A stretch of DNA of 64,000 bases, taken from positions 93,666,226 to 93,730,225 of the forward strand of contig NC_086178.1 in NCBI RefSeq assembly GCF_023053635.1, given 5' to 3'. Of this stretch, positions 53,897-64,000 are shown piece by piece. The notes beneath the pieces are model-generated. The model was not told where the DNA came from. It ran no database searches and worked only from the letters and a program-made list of their open reading frames with translations. The stretch is from Elgaria multicarinata webbii. Lineage: Eukaryota; Chordata; Lepidosauria; Squamata; Anguidae. How positions within the stretch are numbered: the first letter of the stretch is position 1; each line of letters starts with the position of its first letter. A program made the translations under genes and the position numbers.

Positions 53897-54586
53897 TAAC
53901 AGCGAGTAAAGCACGAAAATATATAACTGGAAAACAGGTCCAACAGGAAAAGTTAAATCAATTAACATGGAGAAGCTCACAAGCCTTTGAAAAATGTTAG
54001 TTAATACACCGGGTTGGATCCAAAGGTTTTGTTTTGTTCATGCAAGGAGCTTCTATTTACCCAATGTTAAACTTGTGGAAAAATGAGAAGAATTGGCATT
54101 GTTCCACTAGTGGTTGTACAATCGTTAGCAGAACTAGCACGACCAACCACTAGCCTAATAAGGTTATGGAATGGCTGATACAACTTTTTGTGCAATGGCT
54201 TGTGCAAGCAGAATCAAATTATTGGATCTGACACTTGGATTTCCACAAGCAGTAGAATCTTTGTGCTTGCGGAATGACAGCGTTGGATGCAACCGTATGA
54301 ATCCAACTGAAAGAATGCCCCATTTTTCTTTAAAAAAACCCTCAACAAGCTGGCCTTTGAGTATAAGGCTTTGCTGTAGTCCTATTGGCAATTTGTATGA
54401 TCGGATCTGCATCCTGTCAGACGACGCAGGTGCAGGTTTGCAGCTACGACGGGGCTTCTCCACGATGCTCTGATTTGAAAAAGTCAAGGATTTACCCTGA
54501 CTTTTCCAAAGGGAGTGACGTCAACACAATGTTTTTGCTGTGTAACGTTGTTCCATGGCCAATTCAGGGCCAAATCAGGGGTGGAG

Positions 54587-54627
54587 CCTGGTGGAAGGCG
54601 ACCAGCAATTGGTCGCCTTCCACCAGG
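54587..54627. repeat. Perfect 18-bp inverted repeat with 5-nt loop
   Basis: CCTGGTGGAAGGCGACCA, loop GCAAT, then its exact reverse complement. GC-rich stem. It sits in a stretch of unrecognised, repeat-like DNA (54010-54900). Confidence 0.95.
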
Positions 54628-54904
54628 AAAAGGGTGGGGATGGCTCCGAGACCCTGATGGCCATCCAGAAACCCTGTGCTCCCTCCTTGACGTCAGGATT
54701 ATTTTATGACACCCCAGGAGAGGGAAAGCATGGGGTTGAGGAGGGAGGTGGTGCCAACCTGGACCATGAAGATAGCCCCCTCTATCGGCATGCTGAATAC
54801 ATTGGTTGAGTGGATCTTTGCCAAGGCGTAGAAAAGTAGAGACTGATTGCAAGTCTCTGAAAACTTTGACCAGGCAGAATAATGCAGCCAAATCTGGCTA
54901 TCTG

Positions 54905-55176
54905 GGGTTCCCCAGAAAACCAGCCCCCTTTCCCTCAACCACTGATCATTTGGTGGTTTTCCAGCTTTTGTGCAGTTTTGCTCCCCATTCTAAAAGGTTC
55001 TCCAAAGGCTTCATTACTGGAAGTAAAAGCTTTAATCTAAAATATGCTGGGATGGATTGTACCATTGGCATCACCCACCCACTACTACAATGCAGCTCCT
55101 GAAAGCTTCTTCAAAATGTAATTCAGCTCTGCCATAAGCCCCTTTTCTTCTGCCATGACTTGCCATCTCTGACCCT
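54905..55176 (+). mobile_element. Second copy of the 2207-2483 repeat
   Basis: Ordered shared blocks: 'TTTGGTGGTTTTCCAG', 'CTCCCCATTCTAAAAGG', 'AATGCAGCTCCTGAAAGCTT', 'GACTTGCCATCTCTG'. Termini are approximate. Confidence 0.5.
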
Positions 55177-56599
55177 CTAGCACTGGCATTTGGGTGGCTT
55201 CCCCACCCATCACCCACAATCCATGATTTCAGAATGCTGTTGCAATAAATCTAGCCTCTCCCACAAAGACAAAGAACAGTGTAGAATGGGGAACAGGGAG
55301 AGGAAAGAACACACCATTTCAAATTATACCAAGGAAAGTTAGAACTTATAAACAGCATCAGCAAACACTCTGCATATGACCAAACTGCACTTTTACACAT
55401 ATCACCCTCCCTGTTTTACAGAAGAATTCTATAGTTTTGAAAGGATTCAGAAGTGCATTTAATGAGCTGCTTTAAAATCCTACCCTGCACAAACACAGAG
55501 GTACTGGTTCTACTCTGGAGTTTCTTTTGTTCCTGTCAAATCACATCACAGCATCAACTTTACACTCTGCAAGGGATGGAAAACTACTTTTTTTAATAAG
55601 GAAGTCTCATTTGATGTCCTAAAAAAAGAAAGGAAGGAAGGAAAAAAGCAGGTTCACTAGAGTACAGATTTGGACCTGCACTCCTCTCCCCCATAGCAAT
55701 AGCTCTATAGGCTTTGACAACCTGTACTATGTAGTAATTTATGCTGGCTCAACTGCGTTGATAGAAGTGGACTTCCGCAGCCACCCCTTCCCATGGCAGT
55801 CCCTCCAGCCCTTTGAAAATGCTACTTAAGGTTCAGGAGATCCTGCTAAATAACCCCATTTAGCTGTGGGCTCTGGTGGGGGAGGATCCCCAAAAATCAG
55901 GCAGAGGGTACTTCCATGAGCAGGTACAGGATCCAACCCATAGGTTGCTTGCCAACGAGATGCACTACAATACCGTAATATAGCACTTGCAGAAATGAGG
56001 CACACCTTCTAGCACGGCACTTTTTATAAACTATCTGTAAAGCTTACATAAAATATTTGTTTTGGCCTAGAGAGAAGGAACCTAAAGCAAATGCAAACTC
56101 CATTGATTGCTAAACTACAGTACAACTTCCATATTAGGTGAAATCACTTTGGTAAAATTTTGTTTACCAAACTCTAGCCTAGACAGCCTGTCAAAAATCC
56201 ATGTATTATTGACCCTCAAATGATTTTACAAATCTACTCAAACACAGTTAATTGTTTACACACACGAAACCTGAGAACGTATTTTCAGCGCATATGCGGA
56301 AACGCAATGTGGGAAAGTCATCTGCAATACAAGAGTCAGATAACAAAACATAGAGAACAAAAACTCTCCAGATACGCTTCACTAACATAAAAGGATGTTT
56401 TGTTCTGTCCCCAGTAACTTGAGCTTTGCTGGATTAATAGTGCCTTTACTAGGCAGGTAGTACATTTCTGCCTGTCCTCTGACATTCAAATTCAGATGTG
56501 ATGCACAACACTGTTACTGTCAACAAATCTGCTGCACACTGGAGCCAACTGTATCTTTACACTATTAAGTACACCTGGTAGTTCATATTACTGATTATA

Positions 56600-57510
56600 T
56601 TTAGCAGAGCTAGCACAAAGGTAGGCATGGTCAGGCACCTGCCGATGGCCCACATCCCAGCAGGGCCCACTGACAAGAGCCACATGGAATTCCTCCTCCT
56701 CTTCACTATTGCAATGTGCTTGTTCCCATGTCTCTCACTGTGGCCCAGATAGTGGTGGTAGTGAGAAGCAGTAAATGCCACTGCCTACTTGCTCTCTGGC
56801 TCTCTGCCTATCAAGCAAGCAAGAGGTAGCTGGAGCATCTTCCCTACAAGGGAAGGTTTCATCAACTGGGGTTGTTTAGCTTGGAAAAAAGGAGACTAAG
56901 GGGAGACATGATAGAGGTGTACAAAATTATGCATGGTATGGCGAATGTGGACAGGGAGACATTTTTCTCCCTCTCTCAAAATACTAGAACCCAGGGTCAT
57001 CCCATGAAACTGATTGGTGGAAGATCCAGGACAAATAAAAGGAAGCACTTCTTCACACAGCGCATAGTTAAATTATGGAACTCACTACCACAAGATGTAG
57101 TGATGGCCACCAATCTGGATGGCTTCAAAAGGGGGTTGGATAAATTCCTGGAGTCAAAGGCTATCAATGGCTACTAGCCCTGATGGTTGTGTGCTATCTC
57201 CAGAATCAGAGGCAGTAAGCCTGTGTGCACCAGTTGCTGGGGAACATGGGTGGGAGGGTGCTCTTGCACCACGTCCTGCTTGTTCATCCCTGGCCGATGG
57301 CTGCTTGGCCACTGTGTGAACAGAGTGCTGGACTAGATGGACCCTTGGTCTGATCCAGCATCAGGGCACTTCTTATGTTCTTATGATAGGATAAGGAGCG
57401 ATAGCAGCTGGTGACAATGCTAGTGAGAAGGTAGACTTACTGAAGGAGGGGCCCCATTGAGGGTGTCTTGTCCAAAGGCCCTCAAACCCTGGAGCTGGCC
57501 CTGATACTTA
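56600..57510 (+). repeat. Old dispersed repeat split by a CR1 insertion
   Basis: Left part to about 56848 and right part from about 57389 align with 18880-19240, which lacks the CR1. The right end reads 'CCCTGGAGCTGGCCCTGATA'. Likely a DNA-transposon relic; class uncertain. Confidence 0.55.
56849..57388 (+). mobile_element. CR1 LINE 3' end, well preserved
   Basis: Open for 101 codons (56872-57177): [40 protein letters not shown] and [20 protein letters not shown], the C-terminal end of CR1 ORF2. Then 3' UTR ('GAACATGGGTGGGAGGGTGC', 'GACTAGATGGACCCTTGGTC') and tail 'CTTATGTTCTTATGAT'. Best preserved CR1 copy in the window. Confidence 0.9.
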
Positions 57511-57574
57511 GGGCCAAACTACAGGAGACATGATGGAAGATCTGTGATGGCATCTTGTTATGTTTCTATTTCTT

Positions 57575-57823
57575 TCATTCATTCATTCATTCATTACATT
57601 TATATTCTGCCTTTTTTCCTCCAAGGAACCCAAGGCGGTGTACATAATCTTCATCCTCCTCTCCATTTTATCCTCACAACAACAACAACACTGTGAGGTG
57701 GGTTGGGCTGAGAGTCTGTGACTGGCCCAAAGTCACCCAGTTGTTTTACATGGCTGAGTGGGGACTAGAACCTGGATCTCCTGACTCCCAGTCCAATACT
57801 TTAGCCACTACACCACACTGGCT
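57575..57823 (-). mobile_element. tRNA-derived SINE, full length, reverse
   Basis: Starts (ATTC)n 'ATTACATTTATATTCTGCC', ends 'TTTAGCCACTACACCACACT' with the B-box side 'GACTAGAACCTGGATCTCCT'. Same family as 39293-39534, likely its complete reverse copy. Confidence 0.88.
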
Positions 57824-57939
57824 CAGCAGCTGTGGGAGCTGGGGCAAGGGGTTCTGAATTTGATCAAAGCAGTGGCACTAGAGCATGGCACCAGTGCACT
57901 GCAGTGGCACTCTGCCCTGTTTCCTTATCTAAATTGTCT

Positions 57940-58035
57940 TCTCCCCAACAACCCTATATATGTCTAATCAGACGTAAGGCACCTTAAGCTCAATGGGATG
58001 TATTCCCCAGGTAACGCTTTGGCATTGCAGCCTAA
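57940..58035. repeat. Dispersed palindromic repeat fragment
   Basis: 'CTAATCAGACGTAAGGCACC', 'TTAAGCTCAATGGGATGTAT' and 'GGCATTGCAGCC', a diverged copy of the 'TTACTCAGAAGT...CAATGGGG' family. Another is at 58795-58880. Confidence 0.5.
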
Positions 58036-58089
58036 TTTAGTTTTCATCTGTAACACAACAAAGCTTTGCTACGTTCAGAGTTCAAATAA

Positions 58090-58760
58090 ATTGATTACAT
58101 TTTTATATTGCCCAATAGCCGAAGTTCTCTGGCTGTTTCACAACAATCGAACCCATGAAATACAAGACAATAAAATACAGATGATAAAATCCAATATAAA
58201 AGTTTAAACATTTAAAACTACAATATAAGAATAAGAATAATAACCAAATTAGGATTTGTTTCATCCTCACCACAGCTATGAAATAAATGCCTGAGCTGAA
58301 TTGAAGCCCACAAATGTAGAGGAAATAAATAGATTAGTTTTTTAAAAAAACAGTCTGTCTTTGGTTTTATGTTGTTTTTGTGTTTTATTGTACATTGCTT
58401 TGAGGAAACTGGTGAGCATAAAAGTGATATTTTATTTATTTATTTATTTATTTATTACATTTTTATACCGCCCAATAGCCGTAGCTCTCTGGGTGGTTAA
58501 ATATAAATACTTTTAATTAATAAATACTGTTTATGTATTATGTTATTATTTTGAAATATGAATATTGAATTTTATTCATAAAATGTATACCACTTTATTC
58601 CTTTGCAAAAAGGAGTTGTTCAAAGTGGCTTACAAAACATAAAAGTAGGCTTAAAAATAATCAATCCATCATTAAAACACAACTATGGGCCTAAAAACAG
58701 CATCAAAAACACAAAGAAATAAAACTAGCAATAAATTAAACAACTGAAATTAAAATTGTT
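58090..58760 (-). repeat. Cluster of reverse LINE tails
   Basis: Copies at 58090-58225 ('TATATTGCCCAATAGCCGAA'), 58435-58500 ('TATACCGCCCAATAGCCGTA') and 58590-58760 (diverged, 'AAGTGGCTTACAAAACATAA'). Between the first two is a plus-type tail (58345-58430). Confidence 0.65.
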
Positions 58761-59414
58761 TTTAAACTCATTATGAATTTTTGTGTTTTCAGTGCAATCC
58801 TTTAGGTATCTTTACTCAGAAGTCCCACTATCTTCAATGGGGATTACTCTGTAGTAACTGCCTTTAAAACTGCAGCCATGGTGCAACGATGTTGTGTATT
58901 TTGTATTTTTTGCAATGCATTTTCTTTCTGTATTTTATTTTCACCTTCTGCACACCAGAAATAAAATGTAGTTCCTTACAGTTCAAGCTATGGGGTTTTT
59001 TTCATGGTTAAGAGATCAGGATAGAATAATAGCATGTAAATACTTTTCCTCCCCTCATTCCAAAACACTCCATTCCACAAGGTTTTTCCCTTTGTCACCA
59101 ATATTTCCAACTGTTCTTCTCACACAAGGTTTTGCATTGTTACCCTTATTTTTGCCGAAACAGACACAAATCGAAATACAATTCGACACACTAAAGCCCA
59201 ATTGAAGTTAATAGGACATAAATTAGTTGCAATTAATTTGTCCTATTGATTTCAATGAGTCAAGAATAACTTTCTCTGGATTTGGGCAATAAATAATTAA
59301 TATTTCCATAATTTAGCATGTCTTCTCTGCTCGCAAAATTTGCAACTTGAACAGCCTCATAAATCATTAGATACAAGCTCCACTCCTCCAATAGGGTGGG
59401 AGTTTTATATGAAA

Positions 59415-59770
59415 TTATTTATTTATTATTTATTTTATTTATTTATTTATTACATTTCTATACCGCCCAATAGCCGAAGCTCTCTGGGTGGTTCACAAAA
59501 GTTAAAACCATAATAAAACAACCAACATGTTAAAAGCACAATTACAAAATACAGTCTAAAAAGCACAACCAGGATAAAAACCACGCAACAAAATTGATGT
59601 AAGTTTAAAATACAGAGTTAGAACAGTAAAATTTAAATTTAAGTTAAAATTAAGTGTTAAAATACTGAGAGAATAAAAAGGTCTTCAGCCGGTGACGAAA
59701 GCAGTACAGTGTAGGCGCCAGGCGGACTGTATAAATCCTTCTAGCTCGGCCCTGGTGCTGGATGTTCTGT
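59415..59770 (-). mobile_element. LINE 3' end, longest reverse copy
   Basis: (ATTT)n, 'CTATACCGCCCAATAGCCGA', 'AATAAAACAACCAACATGTT', 'AAAAAGCACAACCAGGATAA' and 'AAAAAGGTCTTCAGCCGGTG', ending in 'TAGGCGCCAGGCGGACTG'. Closely similar to 62270-62530 over about 260 bp. Confidence 0.8.
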
Positions 59771-60060
59771 AGCGATCATAGTTAGAAGTCAAGACTTCCA
59801 TGTTGCAAGTTGCTGATCCTGTTCATGCCTATCCTTTCTCCTTTGCGTATCTTTCACCCTACTACATAACTGCTTCTTTCCTGGGATTTCACCATCCAGT
59901 TTCCACTTATTTGGTCTAAATGCCAGCCCCCCCAAATTCTTGCCTAGGGGACCACTAACTCCCCCCTCCCCCATTATTTACATTACTGTAGTGTTTGCGC
60001 AGCTGTTATATAAATTAGGTTTGACTTCAATTCAACAAAAGAACATCCAACTAAATTCAA

Positions 60061-60186
60061 ATAATAATAATAATAAATTATTAAATAATAATAAATTAAA
60101 TTAATTTTTGTGAACCGCCCAGAGAGCTTCGGCTATTGGGCGGTATAAAAATGTAATAAATAAATAAATAAATAAATAAATAAATT
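60061..60186 (+). repeat. LINE tail, plus, with (AAT)n and (AAAT)n
   Basis: (AAT)n at 60061-60090, then 'GTGAACCGCCCAGAGAGCTT', 'CGGCTATTGGGCGGTATAAA' and (AAAT)n to 60186. Confidence 0.8.
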
Positions 60187-62269
60187 ACTGAAGCCTTTCA
60201 GCTTTGTCATGACATAACTGGATTTCTTGGCTTACAAGCACCCTTTACTATATAAGGATATTTCTTCAATTATTTCAGTTACTAGAGTTATGAGAGAGGA
60301 ACTATGACAGATAATCTCAACAGATGACTTGGGCATCTCTGCTTTTAATTTTTATTTTTTTTTACCTCAGAACAAGCTTTGTCCAATTTTTCTTGAATGT
60401 TTTTATTCTTACTTTCACATTTTTAATCACAGCATCACATGGTCATGTTACAGAATGCAATGTAACCCTTTATTAACTTATTTGCCATTTAAAAGGAAAA
60501 AGAGGTGCGATAAGAACATTCATGGTGGGAGATTTATTAGGTGATGGTTTTCCCTTGCCTTACCTGTCAAATGGGAGCAAATAAATCATTATCCCACATT
60601 AACATCAGTATAGCATTAACTCAGTATTTAAAGCAGTGAATAATGACTAATACCAATTCCATTTCAAAGTTAATTTCCAACCAACTCCCCCACCCCCTTC
60701 CACTGGTTTGCATCCCCTTATCTCTTCCCTGTTTCATTTTAAATCAATATTGTTTCCCTGTTTTGTTTTAAATCACTATACACAGGTTTCAAACAAACAT
60801 GCTACTAGACTGATTTAGATCCCATCTAGTGGTATATAAACATCTTTGAAATCTTGCATAGGAAAGCCCATAAGCGTGGAAGAGAACAGACAGTTGTTAA
60901 ACCTATTCACCTTCAAAGGATGGGTAATGAGCATGTTTCTTGCACCTTTCAATAATGGCCAAGAAATTGTTGCAAGAATAAGTGAAATGACATTCTGATG
61001 AAATATGGTAGCTGATAGCATTTATAATAATAATAATAATCACAGTAAACATGCATTACTACGACTGGACATCATTATCATCACCACACTGATGCATTTG
61101 TTCATTATATTACTTACTATTGGTGTTAGTATAGAAGATAACAAGACATGAGTTTAACTGAGCAGAGTTTGATTACTGACTTTTTGTTTCGAGTTAGTAA
61201 GGATCAGAGCCAAACTAATGAGGCAGAGCAGGCCATCCAAGAGATCATCAAATTCACAAAATTTAGCAAGGCGATGTAACTCTGCCACATAGTAAGCTAC
61301 GCTTTTGCTGGCTTAAAGAAACAGAACCTCTGTAAGTTAACACAAGGCGTTGGGTGAAAATGTACCTTCAGCAAAACAATCAGTTCAGCATAGGTTTCAG
61401 TGCTTGCTGAAACAGGTACTGTGAACAGTTCACAGGATTGCACGTTCAGTTCTGCAACTTCAATTCTATTAGCTTTGAGATAATAAGACACATTTTTTCT
61501 GAATGTAAGTTCCAAGATCCTGGTTGATTCACAACAAATTCCTTAATATAGCTCAATGCAGCCATTTTTTCTTTTCCCCACAGCAGAAATATAGAGAAGA
61601 GGGGTGGGGGGAAATGGTGGCGTAGTCTCAGATTTGTTTCCCAGCATCAGATTATCCCATCTTTGTCAGCGGAATTGTGTATGTAAAAAACAGCAGCACA
61701 CACCAGATGTCTTCAAACTCAACAGCTATTTATTATAACACAGAGTAACTTTGAAACTGGTACAATCATAAAAGCCCAGAATTGTCCTGGTCTGTCAGGA
61801 GATTCTGCAGGCCAAACGCCTCCTAATGACTTCTGCCAAAAGTGAAAACATTTCTCACACAAACCCTACTAACACTGAAGCCTTCTGGTCTTGCTTCTTA
61901 CAGTTGCAGTTCTCAACATCCAAACTCTTTGCTTACAAAGACCTAACTTCTAAGTATAACCATAAATGTAGGTATGTATCTATGCATGCATCTATGTTCG
62001 TTTTTTAAAAAAAGATTTTTCAGGTTTTGGGGAAATGGGTTCAGCGTCCTTGCCAGTCTCATTTCTAGCAAAATCAGCATTATGCAAAAGAAGATAAATT
62101 ATGGAAATTTGCTGTCTTTGCATAACTCATATAGGACATAGAATACAGCTCTTCATTGCACCAAAGTTGGAATGCCTGAGTGGTGATTTTTATTTTTAAG
62201 CATAAAGTATATATAAAGCCCTATCTTTATCAGTATCTTGGGGCAGAAATGAACATTTGGCTAGACTGT

Positions 62270-62530
62270 TTATTTATATTTATTTATTTATTTCATTTTT
62301 ATACCGCCCAATAGCCGAAGCTCTCTGGGCGGTTCACAAAAATTAAAAGCATAATAAAACAACGAACAGGTTAAAAACGCAAATACAAAATACAGTATAA
62401 AAAGCACAACCAGGATAAAACCACGCAGCAAAAATTGATATAAGATTAAAATACAGAGTTAGAACAGTAAAATATAAATTTAAGTTAAAATTAAGTGTTA
62501 AAATACTGAGAGAATAAAAAGGTCTTCAGA
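62270..62530 (-). mobile_element. LINE 3' end, reverse
   Basis: 'TATACCGCCCAATAGCCGAA', 'GCATAATAAAACAACGAACA', 'AGCACAACCAGGATAAAACC' and 'GAATAAAAAGGTCTTCAG'. Nearly the same as 59415-59690. Confidence 0.8.
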
Positions 62531-62564
62531 CTGTTCCTTTAAAACTCTAAATACTCTAAAAGCA

Positions 62565-62652
62565 TCTCTACATTTCTGTAAACCGCCCAGAGAGCCCTGG
62601 CTATGGGAGCGGTATATAAGTGTAATAAATAAATAAATAAATAAATAAATTA
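62565..62652 (+). repeat. LINE tail, plus
   Basis: 'CTGTAAACCGCCCAGAGAGC', 'GGAGCGGTATATAAGTGTAA' and (AAAT)n. It follows the reverse copy 62270-62530 closely, giving an inverted pair. Confidence 0.8.
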
Positions 62653-62794
62653 AGGGAAATCACGTTGTTTACCCGGGTCTTTTGTGCTTCCTGGTTCTTT
62701 GGCTCGATTGTTATGGGGTGAATTTCACAGAAGGAGAAGGGAGACAAGGGGTTTCAACTGAATACTTCCCCTCTGCTCAGTTACACCGAGTTCT

Positions 62795-62975
62795 ATTGAG
62801 ACAGCACCATCTAGTGGCTGAAGATCCTGTTTCCCAGCTATTACCATTTTAAAAGTGGTTCTTTTTATGCCGGGATTTCTGGATGATTCAGTGGGAGACG
62901 TCCTGGTTGTTGATGTTGTCATGAAATCGACCCAAGAACTGGGCCAATCAGAAGCGTGCAATAAATCACTTGTTT
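62795..62975 (+). repeat. Repeat related to 195-400
   Basis: 'GACAGCACCATCTAGTGGCT', 'GGGAGACGTCCTGGTTGTTG', 'GGGCCAATCAGAAGCG' and 'TGCAATAAATC' recur in the same order as at 195-400. Class unresolved; a solo-LTR-like fossil is possible. Confidence 0.4.
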
Positions 62976-64000
62976 AGAGGAGCCCTAAATGATTGGTAGC
63001 CAAATCTGAAAACACAAGAAGTTTCTATCCTACTTTTGCTCATATGGCATGTAATTAACTTGTGAAATTAAATGACTATGGGATGTTTTTGTGATAACCA
63101 GGGGTATAAGCATAAGGCTCAAATAAATTCAGGGGTGTAAATGTTTTCATGACTGATAGGTAGGAATGAAATCTCCATGTTTTGAAGTAGTACACCTGTC
63201 AGTTCCATGCAGTGGAAATAAACAGGATCGGGTATCTCCATCTTGCCCTGTTTGTGAGCTGAGGCATCTGGCTGGCCTCTGTCAGACAGAGTGCTGTGTT
63301 AAATGAGGCAAGCAGCATTAGCAAAAATATCTGCAAGCTTGATTTAATGATTATTTCATCCAATAACAATGATATTCTGTGCATTTCAGTCCATCAAGAC
63401 ATTTGGAGAGTATCATTAAAAGGCATGAATGCATACAATTATTATGAATGATAAAACTCAGTACTTCTTAAGTCCAATATTAATGGACCATGGGCTTTGA
63501 GTTTTCAAACCTGTGCTCATTTGCCAGGTGGAACCAAAACATGGAACAGAGATGAAAGACGGCAGTCATAAAAGGAATTCAAGCAGCATGGAAGCCCACA
63601 AACCCCTGCTGAGTTGTCATCCCTCATTAGGCTTATGCAGTGCTGGTTGAGGGTATATCACCATAGAACAAGTGGCTAGTGCAAGATTCATGAATGTTTC
63701 GGTATTTAAGCAAAGGTCAGGTGTGCTGCTTGCAAACCACACATTTCCCTTTTATTTTAATATGCTGACATGAAGCTCCCAACTACACAGGCTGCTAAAA
63801 CATTCAAAAATAATGCTACAAAATGTAAGTTATTTCCCTGCCTTCCCTTTCCTTTACCAATAGCTCCTTTGTTGGTCATAGGATAAGGCAAAACATAAGT
63901 CCCTTGTTCTACTCTATCCATTTGTTTAAAAATCTACAGAAAATGTCATGTATTTTTTAAAAAAATGACTATTGGCAAAATGTATTTTAAACTGAAATGC

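Noticed and set aside
54164-54891. Overlapping frames of 100, 107 and 135 codons on both strands
   Set aside because: Opposite-strand frames over the same palindrome-rich stretch; neither shows a domain. Likely diverged repeat DNA.

Overview
This is a 64 kb piece of vertebrate nuclear DNA, most likely from a squamate reptile. It has three intron-rich genes with canonical GT-AG junctions. Between and inside them are CR1-type LINE 3' ends with ATTCTATGA-like tails, tRNA-derived SINEs with L2-like tails, many LINE tails carrying a 'CGCCCAATAGCCGAAGCT' block, and hAT-type non-autonomous DNA transposons. There are no operons, CRISPR arrays or phage genes. The squamate assignment is inferred from repeat style and protein similarity, not from a database search.

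All three genes are on the minus strand. KIFBP (kinesin family binding protein) is complete: 7 exons, 5508-18230, 609 codons. DDX21 (nucleolar DEAD-box RNA helicase) is complete: 15 exons, 20576-37728, 707 codons. STOX1 (storkhead-box 1) is partial: coding exons 2, 3 and 4 lie between 42895 and 50382, and exon 1 must lie beyond the right edge. The order STOX1 - DDX21 - KIFBP is that of human 10q22, except that human has the paralogue DDX50 between STOX1 and DDX21. Here the 5.2 kb between them has no helicase exon, and the single protein mixes DDX21-like and DDX50-like residues.

Layout: 1-5507 is intergenic DNA downstream of KIFBP. 5508-18230 is KIFBP with a CpG-rich first exon. 18231-20575 separates KIFBP from DDX21 and holds a small divergent ORF whose 3' part is duplicated inside KIFBP intron 1. 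20576-37728 is DDX21, followed by its CpG-rich promoter to about 38160. 37729-42894 holds CR1 and SINE copies. 42895-50382 is STOX1, and 50383-64000 is presumably STOX1 intron 1, full of repeats.

The genes act in separate processes: KIFBP in kinesin control, DDX21 in rRNA and RNA-helicase functions of the nucleolus, STOX1 in transcription. They share synteny, not a pathway. The most interesting non-genic items are two hAT-type elements with related ends and unrelated GC-rich cargo (8979-9706 and 52219-53560), a 245-bp MITE with long inverted repeats (49401-49645), an alternating inverted-motif array (13329-13656), a 48-bp identical direct duplication (51388 and 53849), and the frame-preserving duplication near the KIFBP promoter.
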